From Maricaulis sp. (GTDB lineage Bacteria > Pseudomonadota > Alphaproteobacteria > Caulobacterales > Maricaulaceae): a stretch of DNA of 34,025 nt. The notes below the pieces were generated by a model. The model searched no databases, had not been told where the DNA came from, and saw only the letters and a program-made list of their open reading frames with translations. The position numbers and the translations under genes are program-made. Location: assembly GCA_017643585.1 (NCBI GenBank), contig JAEPND010000022.1, forward strand, positions 1 through 34,025, in the 5' to 3' direction. Every line of letters begins with the position of its first letter. Position 1 is the stretch's first letter. Shown piece by piece: positions 27,085-34,025 of this stretch.

Positions 27085-28328
27085 GCGGGCTTGGCCAGCG
27101 CGTGCCGTTTCTTGCCGATCGACAGCTTGATCGCACCATCAACGACATGATCCGCCGCAGCCTTGGCCTGGATATCGGTCAGGGCCTGGCCATTCACCTT
27201 GGCCGCCCCGGCCTTGATGTGGCGTTTCATCTCGCCATTGGACGCAGCCAGACCGGCTTCGACGAACAGTGAGGCCAGCGTCACATCGCCACCGGTCAGG
27301 TTCGTCACCTCGACGGTTGGCAGGGCGTCGCCGGCACCGCCGGCCGCAAAGGTCGCCTTGGCGGTTGCCTCGGCCTCGCGGGCCGCGTCAGCGCCATGCA
27401 GCATTGTGGTCGCCTCATTGGCCAGACGCACCTTGGCATCATTGATGGCCGCGCCCTCCAGCGCTTCCAGCGCGGCGATCTCGTCCAGCGGCAGGTCGGT
27501 GAACAGGCGCAGGAAACGGCCGACATCGGCATCCTCGGTATTGCGCCAGAACTGCCAGTATTCGTACGAGGACAGCATGTCGTCATTGAGCCAGACGGCG
27601 CCATCGGCGGTCTTGCCCATCTTGGCGCCGGATGCGGTCGTGATCAGCGGTGTGGTGAAGGCACTGACCTCATTGCCGGCGATGCGGCGGCACAGCTCGA
27701 CCCCATTGATGATATTGCCCCACTGATCGCCACCGCCCAGCTGCAGTGAGCAGCCATAGCGCTTGTTCAATTCCAGAAAGTCGACCGCCTGCAACAGCAT
27801 GTAGTTGAATTCCAGGAAGGTCAGCGGTTGTTCGCGATCTAGGCGCTGCTTGACCGACTCAAACGTCATCATCCGGTTGATGGTGAAGTGCGGGCCGAAC
27901 TCGCGCAGGAATTCCAGGTATCCGAACTCTGACAGCCATTCATCATTGTCCACGACAACCGCATCGGTCGGGCCATCGCCGATGGCGAGGAGTTTCTCGA
28001 AAGGCTTGAGAATGCCGTTCTTGTTCTCGCCGATCTGCTCTTCGGTCAGCATCGAGCGGGACTTATCCTTGCCGGACGGGTCGCCGATCTTGGTGGTGCC
28101 GCCGCCCAGCAGGATGATCGGCTTGTGACCGGCCTTCTGCATCTGGCGCAGCATCATGATCTGGACGAGAGAGCCGACATGCAGGCTCGATGCGGTCGCA
28201 TCAAAGCCGATATAGCCCGTCACCACACTACTTGTCGCACGCTCATCGAGCGTGTTCAGATCGGTCGACTGAAAATGGTATCCGCGCTCCACCAGGTTGC
28301 GGACAAGTTCGGACTTGTATTCACTCAT
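27081..28328 (-). CDS. tyrS: Tyrosyl-tRNA synthetase
   Basis: This class I aminoacyl-tRNA synthetase charges tRNA-Tyr. It has 415 residues. The HIGH-like motif is SSLHVGSL (His50) and the KMSKS-like motif is KMGKT (236-240). Tyrosine-pocket residues occur in [17 protein letters not shown]-terminal S4 domain is recognisable in [27 protein letters not shown]. The start has AGGAGAG upstream of ATG 28328. It is divergent from anmK with a 62-base gap and convergent with the AsmA-like gene, sharing the CTAG at 27081-27084. Confidence 0.97.
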   Translation of the reverse strand: MSEYKSELVRNLVERGYHFQSTDLNTLDERATSSVVTGYIGFDATASSLHVGSLVQIMMLRQMQKAGHKPIILLGGGTTKIGDPSGKDKSRSMLTEEQIGENKNGILKPFEKLLAIGDGPTDAVVVDNDEWLSEFGYLEFLREFGPHFTINRMMTFESVKQRLDREQPLTFLEFNYMLLQAVDFLELNKRYGCSLQLGGGDQWGNIINGVELCRRIAGNEVSAFTTPLITTASGAKMGKTADGAVWLNDDMLSSYEYWQFWRNTEDADVGRFLRLFTDLPLDEIAALEALEGAAINDAKVRLANEATTMLHGADAAREAEATAKATFAAGGAGDALPTVEVTNLTGGDVTLASLFVEAGLAASNGEMKRHIKAGAAKVNGQALTDIQAKAAADHVVDGAIKLSIGKKRHALAKPA

Positions 28329-28390
28329 GAAAGCTCTCCTGATAGATCGCTTCTAGGTCGCAATTCGATGGGAGAAAAGAGGGAGATGGC

Positions 28391-29497
28391 ATGAAGCGTG
28401 TGATCGGTCTCATGAGCGGGACCTCTCTGGACGGTGTGGATGCCGCCCTCATCGAGACAGATGGCGAGACGATCCGGGCTTTTGGCCCCGGCACGGAGGT
28501 CGGTTATTCCGCGCAGGACCGGAGTATTCTCCAGGATGCGGTCGACCGCGCGCTGGACTGGGGGTTCGAGGGGGAGCAGCCGGACTTTGTCGCCGCCGAG
28601 GCGGTCCTCACCCGCACGCATGTCGCAGCGGTTCGCGCCGTGCTGGACCGGGAAGCTGCAGACGCGCCACCCGTCGACCTGGTTGGTTTTCACGGTCAGA
28701 CCGTGCTGCACAAGGCCCCGCGAGACGGCGAGCCCGGCCAGACCCTGCAGATAGGCAATGGTGCAGCGGTCGCCAAGGCGCTGGGCATTCCGGTCGTGTA
28801 TGATTTTCGCTCCGCGGACATGGAAAAGGGCGGACAGGGGGCACCCCTGGCACCGCTCTATCATCGCGCACTGGCCCACAAGGCCGGGCTGAGTGATGTG
28901 GCTGTTCTCAACCTGGGCGGCGTGGCCAATGTCACCTGGCTGGAAGACGGTCAGGACCCGATCTCCTTTGATACCGGACCCGCCAATGGATTGATCGATG
29001 CGTGGTGCCAGGAACTCACTGACAAGTCGCATGACGAAGGCGGGCAGCTGGCCTGTGCCGGCGCTGTGGATCTGGATGTGCTGGCCCAATTGATGTCGCA
29101 CGAATTCTTCCCGAAAGCGGCGCCGAAATCCCTGGATCGCTGGGATTTCTCGCTCGCACCGGTTCGCGGCCTGTCGCTGGAGGATGGAGCCGCCACGCTG
29201 ACGCGGTTCACGGCGCGCACGGTGGCGGACGCCATCCGCATGCTGGGAGAGCCGCCGCGCGTGCTGGTCACCGGTGGCGGGCGCCACAATGCGACACTCA
29301 TGGGCATGCTCGAGGAAGAACTTTCCCGGGTGAAGGTCGAACCGGTCGAGGCCGTCGGCTGGCGTGGAGACCTGATCGAGGCCGAGGCCTTTGCCTGGCT
29401 CGCAGCGCGTTATGAGCGCGGCCTGCCCACAAGCCTGCCGTCGACGACGGGCGCGTCGGAGCCGGTGTGCGGAGGGCGTAGGGCGGATCCCGGTTAA
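28391..29497 (+). CDS. anmK: Anhydro-N-acetylmuramic acid kinase
   Basis: This enzyme recycles murein by phosphorylating anhydro-MurNAc with ring opening. The 368 residues match the family length. Sugar- and ATP-binding motifs are visible: MKRVIGLMSGTSLDGVDAAL at the start, VGFHGQTVLHK, VLNLGGVANVTWL, SFDTGPANGLIDAW and VLVTGGGRHNATLM. ATG 28391 is preceded by GGGAGA. It is divergent from tyrS. The TAA stop runs directly into a strong terminator. Its presence fits the other wall-recycling and wall-assembly genes of this window. Confidence 0.96.
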   Translation: MKRVIGLMSGTSLDGVDAALIETDGETIRAFGPGTEVGYSAQDRSILQDAVDRALDWGFEGEQPDFVAAEAVLTRTHVAAVRAVLDREAADAPPVDLVGFHGQTVLHKAPRDGEPGQTLQIGNGAAVAKALGIPVVYDFRSADMEKGGQGAPLAPLYHRALAHKAGLSDVAVLNLGGVANVTWLEDGQDPISFDTGPANGLIDAWCQELTDKSHDEGGQLACAGAVDLDVLAQLMSHEFFPKAAPKSLDRWDFSLAPVRGLSLEDGAATLTRFTARTVADAIRMLGEPPRVLVTGGGRHNATLMGMLEEELSRVKVEPVEAVGWRGDLIEAEAFAWLAARYERGLPTSLPSTTGASEPVCGGRRADPG

Positions 29498-29528
29498 AAA
29501 AAGCCCCGGCATCAACCGGGGCTTTTTC
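29496..29528. terminator. Bidirectional intrinsic terminator between anmK and the hydrolase
   Basis: The stem AAGCCCCGG (29501-29509) / CCGGGGCTT (29516-29524) has a 6-nt loop. It is flanked by an A-run (29496-29502) and a T-run (29523-29527), so it works in both directions: after the anmK stop at 29497 and after the hydrolase stop at 29550. Confidence 0.95.
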
Positions 29529-29549
29529 TTTGTCGGGTTGTCGCGGGTG

Positions 29550-30233
29550 CTAGCGCTTGCCCGTGATCGTGCGCTCGGAGCGCTCTTTCTCCACGATGGG
29601 CAGGCGTTCGTCGAGATAGTCGTTGAGCATGATGTCCAGCGGCTCGACATGTTCGGTGAACAGGTGGTTGGCATCCGGGATCAGCTCGCGGCGGATCTCG
29701 ATACCTTTCTGGACACGGACCTTGGACATGACGCGTTCGACATCGTCTGCCGGGACAATCTTGTCGGCACCGCCATTGACGATGATGCCGGAGGCCGGAC
29801 AGGGCGCCAGGAAGGTGAAGTCATACATGTTGGTCGGCGGGGCCACGGAGATGAAGCCCGCGATTTCCGGACGGCGCATCAGAAGCTGCATGCCGATCCA
29901 CGCACCGAAGGAGTGGCCGGCCACCCAGCAGAAACGCGCGCCGGAATTATAACCCTGCACCCAGTCGAGTACCGTCGCAGCGTCTGACAGCTCGCCGAGG
30001 CCCTGGTCATAACTGCCCTGGGACCGCCCCACGCCACGGAAATTGAAACGCAGCGTGGCGAAATTCCGCTTGCGGAAGGTGTCGTACATCATATCGACGA
30101 TGTCGTTATCCATGCTGCCGCCGCCGAGCGGGTGGGCGTGGAGAATCAGCGCGATCGGTGCGGTTTCATCTTCACTCGGGCTGTAGCGCCCTTCCAGTCG
30201 GCCGGCCGGGCCGGGAATGATTACGTCGGGCAT
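29550..30233 (-). CDS. Alpha/beta hydrolase
   Basis: This 227-residue cytosolic hydrolase shows the nucleophile elbow GHSFG (Ser108), likely acid Asp157 (NGGADKIVPAD) and His190 (PDANHLF). The oxyanion region is ILHAHPLGGGSMDN. It lacks a lid and a signal peptide. The family is close to dienelactone-hydrolase-like proteins (COG2945). Neighbourhood (divergent from iscR) is conserved in related bacteria, but the substrate is unknown. Confidence 0.9.
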   Translation of the reverse strand: MPDVIIPGPAGRLEGRYSPSEDETAPIALILHAHPLGGGSMDNDIVDMMYDTFRKRNFATLRFNFRGVGRSQGSYDQGLGELSDAATVLDWVQGYNSGARFCWVAGHSFGAWIGMQLLMRRPEIAGFISVAPPTNMYDFTFLAPCPASGIIVNGGADKIVPADDVERVMSKVRVQKGIEIRRELIPDANHLFTEHVEPLDIMLNDYLDERLPIVEKERSERTITGKR

Positions 30234-30294
30234 TCAGGGGGTACCTTCCTAGCTCGTCTAATGTCTTTTCTGCAGGCATGCGGCAATTCGACCA

Positions 30295-30345
30295 TTGAAA
30301 GCACGATCGAAAGAGCACATATACCTGACTACACAGCTCGGGTAT
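30295..30345 (+). promoter_or_regulatory. IscR-type Fe-S operator overlapping the likely iscR promoter
   Basis: The 25-bp stretch 30321-30345 begins ATACCTGACT and ends CTCGGGTAT, with ACACAG between. It matches the E. coli IscR type-1 box at about 20 of 25 positions, mainly in the two outer arms. TTGAAA (30295-30300), then 17 bases and CATATA (30318-30323), could be a promoter with the box over its -10 and start region, giving autorepression by holo-IscR. The box is about 100 bases before iscR ATG. The promoter call is inferred. Confidence 0.7.
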
Positions 30346-30443
30346 TAGGTTTCAGTCGCCAAACGGCGCCTGTCGCCCACCCCGAAGCTGCGCGTCTTAG
30401 CATGATCATGCCGAAAGATGCGAGCGTTTAAGGAGGTAGATAC

Positions 30444-30911
30444 ATGAAGCTGAGCACAAAGGGCCGCTACGCCGTCATGGCGATGGCCGATCTTGCAGGA
30501 GCTGCAGAGCAGGGGCCGGTCACGCTGAGCGATATCGCGTCGCGCCAGTCCATCTCGCTTTCCTATCTTGAACAACTGTTCGCCAAGCTGCGTCGCGCCG
30601 AGGTGGTTGCCTCGGTCCGCGGGCCGGGCGGGGGCTATCGCCTGAGCCGTGAAGCGTCCGAAATCCGCGTTTCGGATATCATCATGGCTGTGGACGAGCC
30701 GCTGCGCGTCACCCGGTGCTCCGACGCCAAGGGCTGTCTGGCGGATGGACGCCGATGTGTCACCCATGATCTCTGGGACGAGTTGTCCCGTCACATCTAT
30801 CTCTTCCTGAGCTCTGTGACGCTGGAAGATGTGCTGGAGCGTCGCCTGCTGGGCGCTGCGTCCGGAGCCATCGGACAGGGCGATCGAGGTCATTCGGCCG
30901 CTGCCGAGTAA
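30444..30911 (+). CDS. iscR: Rrf2-family Fe-S-responsive regulator IscR
   Basis: This transcription factor senses Fe-S cluster status. The 155 residues have the Rrf2 winged helix (MKLSTKGRYAVMAMADLA, then SISLSYLEQLFAKLRRAEVV and VRGPGGGYRLSRE). The cluster ligands are Cys92, Cys98, Cys105 and His108. In E. coli IscR they are 92, 98, 104 and 107, so the second gap is one residue longer here. The start has AAGGAGGT 5 bases upstream. It leads an operon with cysteine desulfurase and sufB and probably represses its own promoter through the box at 30321-30345. Confidence 0.95.
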   Translation: MKLSTKGRYAVMAMADLAGAAEQGPVTLSDIASRQSISLSYLEQLFAKLRRAEVVASVRGPGGGYRLSREASEIRVSDIIMAVDEPLRVTRCSDAKGCLADGRRCVTHDLWDELSRHIYLFLSSVTLEDVLERRLLGAASGAIGQGDRGHSAAAE

Positions 30912-30913
30912 AC

Positions 30914-32062
30914 ATGCGCGTCTATCTGGATCACAACGCCACCACGCAGGTCCGACCTGACGTGATCGAACTCATGAGCGAGCTCATGGGCAGCGTCGGC
31001 AATGCCTCGGCGGTGCATCAGCATGGCCAGGCTGCGCGCCGTCATGTCGACAAGGCTCGGCGCCAGGTCGGCAAAGCGCTGTGCGCACGCGCCGAGGATG
31101 TGATTTTCACGGGTGGCGGCACGGAAGCGCTCAACCTGGCCATGGCCAGTGCGACCCGTGCGCCCGGTGTGAAGCGCGTCATCATCTCGGACATCGAACA
31201 CCCCGCTATTGTTGAAAGCGCCAAAGTGTCCGGCCTGCCGGTCGATATCTTGCCCGTGACGGCGCATGGCGTAATCGATCTGGCCTGGCTGGAACAGCGC
31301 ATGGCCAGCTGGTCTGAAGCTGATGGACGTCCGGTCCTGTCGGTCATGTTGGCCAACAACGAGATCGGCACGATCCAGCCGGTCGCCGAGGCAATTGCGC
31401 TTATCAAGGAAAAGGACGGACTTGTCATCGTCGATGCGGTTCAGTCCACCGGCAAGATCCCGGTCGATTTTGCCGCGCTTGGTGCGGATTATATGGCGAT
31501 TGCTGCGCACAAATTTGGCGGCCCACAGGGCGTCGGGGCGCTGATTGCGTCGTGTGACGCACCTGTGACCCGGCATAACCACGGTGGTGGCCAGGAACAG
31601 GGCCGTCGTTCAGGCACGCTGAACGTGGCCGGCAATGCGGCCCTCGGGCTGGCGCTGGAGCAGGCGCATGCCAAGCTTGCAGAATTTGCTGCCCTGGCAG
31701 GCTCGCGCGACCGCATGATCGCGGCTATACGCGAGGCCAATCCGGATGTTGTCGTCCTGGGTGAGGGCGCTGATCGCCTGCCCAACACGATCGGACTGGC
31801 AGTGCCGGGCTGGCGCGGGGAAACCCAGGTCATGGCCATGGATCTCGCCGGTGTGTCGATTTCGGCTGGCGCGGCCTGTTCGTCGGGCAAGGCGAAGGCC
31901 TCGAAAATGGGAACCGCCCTCGGCCTGGATGAGGCGCTGTCCGAGGGTGTCATCCGGATCAGCCTGGGCTGGTCAACAACAGAAGAAGACGTGGATGCGG
32001 CGATCAAGGCCTGGACCGAGGCCTGGGCGCGCGCATCGAAACAGATCAAGGAAACGGCCTGA
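30914..32062 (+). CDS. Cysteine desulfurase (IscS/NifS-type)
   Basis: This PLP enzyme releases sulfur from cysteine for Fe-S assembly. In 382 residues it has the N-terminal [16 protein letters not shown]-lysine Lys200 ([12 protein letters not shown]), and the persulfide cysteine Cys322 in [14 protein letters not shown]. It starts 2 bases after the iscR stop. The suf operon context (next gene sufB) shows it serves SUF-type assembly, and it is distinct from a possible second SufS further downstream, outside the window. Confidence 0.95.
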   Translation: MRVYLDHNATTQVRPDVIELMSELMGSVGNASAVHQHGQAARRHVDKARRQVGKALCARAEDVIFTGGGTEALNLAMASATRAPGVKRVIISDIEHPAIVESAKVSGLPVDILPVTAHGVIDLAWLEQRMASWSEADGRPVLSVMLANNEIGTIQPVAEAIALIKEKDGLVIVDAVQSTGKIPVDFAALGADYMAIAAHKFGGPQGVGALIASCDAPVTRHNHGGGQEQGRRSGTLNVAGNAALGLALEQAHAKLAEFAALAGSRDRMIAAIREANPDVVVLGEGADRLPNTIGLAVPGWRGETQVMAMDLAGVSISAGAACSSGKAKASKMGTALGLDEALSEGVIRISLGWSTTEEDVDAAIKAWTEAWARASKQIKETA

Positions 32063-32064
32063 CC

Positions 32065-33567
32065 ATGGCGGCGACCAAGGAAACCATTGAAGACGTCAAA
32101 CAGCTCGAAGCCGACAAGTACAAGTACGGCTTTACGACGGACGTCGAGACCGAGCTCGCACCGAAAGGGCTGAACGAGGATATCGTTCGCTATATTTCGG
32201 AGCAGAAGAATGAGCCGGAATGGATGCTGGAATGGCGTCTGGACGCGTTCGAGCGCTGGAAACAGATGCGCGACCCCAGCTGGGCCAAGGTTGAGTACCC
32301 GCCGATTGATTACCAGGACATCCACTATTACGCCGCGCCCAAGGCTGGTGCGAAATACGAGTCCATTGATGATGTGCCTGAAGAGATCCTCAAGGATTTC
32401 GAGAAGCTGGGCATTCCGCTCAAGGAGCAGGAAGTCCTGCTGGGCGTGAAGGGGGCCGCCGCCACGGCTGCCGAGGCGCGTGAAACACCCAAGGTCGCGG
32501 TCGATGCGGTGTTCGACAGTGTATCGGTTGTGACGACCTTCAAGGAAGAACTGGCCAAGGCCGGTGTGATCTTCTGTTCGATCTCCGAAGCGCTGCGCGA
32601 TCATCCCGAACTGGTGAAGAAATACCTGGGCTCGGTTGTGCCCACGACCGACAATTTCTTCGCGACCCTGAATTCCGCAGTGTTTTCGGACGGTTCCTTT
32701 GTCTATGTGCCGCCGGGCGTTCGCTGTCCGATGGAGCTGTCGACCTATTTCCGCATGAATGCAGAAGGCACGGGCCAGTTCGAGCGCACGCTGATCATTG
32801 CCGACAAGGGCGCCTACGTCTCCTATCTGGAAGGCTGTACGGCACCCATGCGTGATGAAAACCAGCTTCACGCCGCGGTCGTGGAACTGGTCGCTCTGGA
32901 TGATGCCGAGATCAAGTATTCCACGGTCCAGAACTGGTGGCCGGGCGATGAGAACGGCAAAGGCGGGGTCTATAACTTCGTCACCAAGCGTGGTGATTGC
33001 CGCGGCCGGAACTCCAAGATCTCCTGGACCCAGGTCGAGACCGGTTCTGCCATTACCTGGAAATATCCGTCCTGTGTCCTGCGTGGCGAAAACTCGCGCG
33101 GCGAGTTCTATTCCATCGCGGTCACCAATGGGCATCAACAGGCTGATACCGGAACCAAGATGATCCACCTGGGCAAGGGCTCGACCAGCCGCATCATTTC
33201 CAAGGGCATTTCTGCCGGTCGCTCGGACCAGACCTATCGCGGCCTGGTGTCGGTGCATGGCAGGGCCGAGGGTGCGCGCAATTTCACTCAGTGTGACAGC
33301 CTTCTGATCGGTGATCAGTGTGGTGCCCACACTGTGCCCTATGTCGAGTGCAAGACGCCAAAGGCGGTGCTTGAACACGAGGCGACGACAACCAAGCTCT
33401 CCGAAGATCAGCTCTTCTACGCCCGTCAGCGTGGCCTGGACGAGGAAGCGGCCACGGCGCTCCTGGTCAACGGCTTTGTGCGGGAAGTCCTGCAGGAACT
33501 GCCGATGGAGTTCGCCGTGGAAGCCCAGAACCTGCTCAAGGTCTCGCTTGAGGGGAGTGTGGGGTGA
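32065..33567 (+). CDS. sufB: Fe-S cluster assembly scaffold SufB
   Basis: SufB is the core scaffold of the SufBCD complex. The 500 residues end with the conserved C-terminal beta-helix: [32 protein letters not shown] contains the conserved Cys and His of the SufB active site. [19 protein letters not shown] and the [21 protein letters not shown] block are also typical. It starts 2 bases after the desulfurase stop and ends in a GTGA overlap with the next gene. SufC and SufD would be expected just downstream, but an unrelated secreted-protein gene comes first. Confidence 0.97.
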   Translation: MAATKETIEDVKQLEADKYKYGFTTDVETELAPKGLNEDIVRYISEQKNEPEWMLEWRLDAFERWKQMRDPSWAKVEYPPIDYQDIHYYAAPKAGAKYESIDDVPEEILKDFEKLGIPLKEQEVLLGVKGAAATAAEARETPKVAVDAVFDSVSVVTTFKEELAKAGVIFCSISEALRDHPELVKKYLGSVVPTTDNFFATLNSAVFSDGSFVYVPPGVRCPMELSTYFRMNAEGTGQFERTLIIADKGAYVSYLEGCTAPMRDENQLHAAVVELVALDDAEIKYSTVQNWWPGDENGKGGVYNFVTKRGDCRGRNSKISWTQVETGSAITWKYPSCVLRGENSRGEFYSIAVTNGHQQADTGTKMIHLGKGSTSRIISKGISAGRSDQTYRGLVSVHGRAEGARNFTQCDSLLIGDQCGAHTVPYVECKTPKAVLEHEATTTKLSEDQLFYARQRGLDEEAATALLVNGFVREVLQELPMEFAVEAQNLLKVSLEGSVG

Positions 33568-34025
33568 CGCCGATACGCCGCTCTATACACCGCAGAGTTG
33601 GTCTCAGCTTGCTGTTTGCTCTTCTCGTGATGGGCACCGGGTCACAGGAGGCGTGGAGCCAAAAGCACGCGTCTGAGCCGCTATCTCCTGAAGCGGCCGC
33701 ATCGGAACGACCACCAGAGTGTCGCGGGGTTTTCGGTCAAGAGAACAATCTTGAGCACTGCGTCGTTACGCTTCACGACGCTGCTTTGGGAGTGACCTGG
33801 ACTGCGGCAGTAGACTTTCAACCGACTTCTCAAGGTGGGTGCTTTGCAGAAATCAGACTTACTCACTCAGTTGATGCGCCTGTAACTGTCGAGATGTCGG
33901 ACGAAGCGTGCAACACGCCTTACGCTGCGGACCTCAATGCCGATGGTTCAGATGAGCTGATCTATCCGTCCAGCGGATACGCTCAAATAAATCATTGGTC
34001 GATTTTACAAGTTGTCGAGGGGGAA
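33564..34025 (+). CDS. Secreted hypothetical protein, partial (runs off the window)
   Basis: GTG 33564 overlaps the sufB stop as GTGA, and GAGGGGAG lies 6 bases upstream, so translation is probably coupled to sufB. The frame stays open for all 154 codons to the window end. The N-terminus has Arg-rich [13 protein letters not shown], a hydrophobic core ([11 protein letters not shown]) and a possible signal-peptidase site after AWS (about residue 32). The mature part has Cys53, Cys66, Cys93 and Cys116, likely two disulfides, and [12 protein letters not shown] (123-134), a calcium-loop or FG-GAP/VCBS-like motif. Codon use is more AT-rich than sufB, suggesting recent insertion into the suf operon. 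No function is assigned. Confidence 0.75.
   Translation, partial: MTPIRRSIHRRVGLSLLFALLVMGTGSQEAWSQKHASEPLSPEAAASERPPECRGVFGQENNLEHCVVTLHDAALGVTWTAAVDFQPTSQGGCFAEIRLTHSVDAPVTVEMSDEACNTPYAADLNADGSDELIYPSSGYAQINHWSILQVVEGE

Noticed and set aside
28325-29674. 449-codon minus-strand frame
   Set aside because: It is antisense to anmK and crosses a strong terminator.
31489-33378. 629-codon minus-strand frame
   Set aside because: It is antisense to the cysteine desulfurase and sufB genes, with no independent start signal or domain.

Overview
The window is a high-GC bacterial chromosome segment, almost certainly from an alphaproteobacterium of the Caulobacterales/Maricaulales/Hyphomonadaceae type. 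The signs are the order rne / N-acetylmuramoyl-L-alanine amidase / PBP1A / prfB, an RNase E with an acidic insert in its S1 domain and a C-terminal GWW motif, a bactofilin coupled to an M23 peptidase, and an iscR-cysteine desulfurase-sufB operon. The genus is inferred from families and gene order only. No rRNA, tRNA, CRISPR array, prophage or intact transposase was seen.

Layout. (1) 74-1798 (-): a GAF/HisKA/HATPase/REC hybrid histidine kinase with one in-frame TAG where the family has Gln. (2) 2082-3869 (+): RecQ helicase. (3) 3870-5040: an AT-richer island with two orphan genes, each bounded by palindromic repeats built on gggacagacac / gtgtctgtccc. (4) 5144-8134 (-): an M48 protease, a FemAB-like acyltransferase and a HIT protein, downstream of rne (8249-10969, -). 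(5) 11458-16480 (+): amidase, PBP1A and prfB, the last with a canonical programmed +1 frameshift. (6) 16526-18765 (-): winged-helix regulator, membrane protein and OpgC-like acyltransferase. (7) 18914-20179 (+): a methyltransferase and an unrecognised small protein. (8) 20280-22035 (-): M23 peptidase and bactofilin, overlapping, with a terminator. (9) 22136-23427 (-): Bcp-type peroxiredoxin coupled to a DUF455 ferritin-like protein. (10) 23527-27084 (+): a 1185-residue AsmA/YhdP-like protein, convergent with tyrS (27081-28328, -). (11) 28391-30233: anmK (+) and an alpha/beta hydrolase (-), with a strong hairpin between them. (12) 30321-34025 (+): an IscR-type operator, iscR, cysteine desulfurase, sufB, and a secreted-protein gene that overlaps the sufB stop and runs off the window.

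How the genes work together. Much of the window concerns the cell envelope: amidase, PBP1A, M23 peptidase with bactofilin, AnmK (peptidoglycan recycling), AsmA-like protein, M48 protease and OpgC-like acyltransferase. A second theme is RNA and translation (RNase E, RF2, TyrRS). A third is Fe-S assembly under IscR, with Bcp as an oxidative-stress enzyme.

Most of the window is conserved alphaproteobacterial core. The least explained parts are the repeat-bounded island at 3870-5040, the amber-interrupted kinase, and the extra secreted protein translationally coupled to sufB. No clear new multi-gene system is visible; the island is the best candidate locus.
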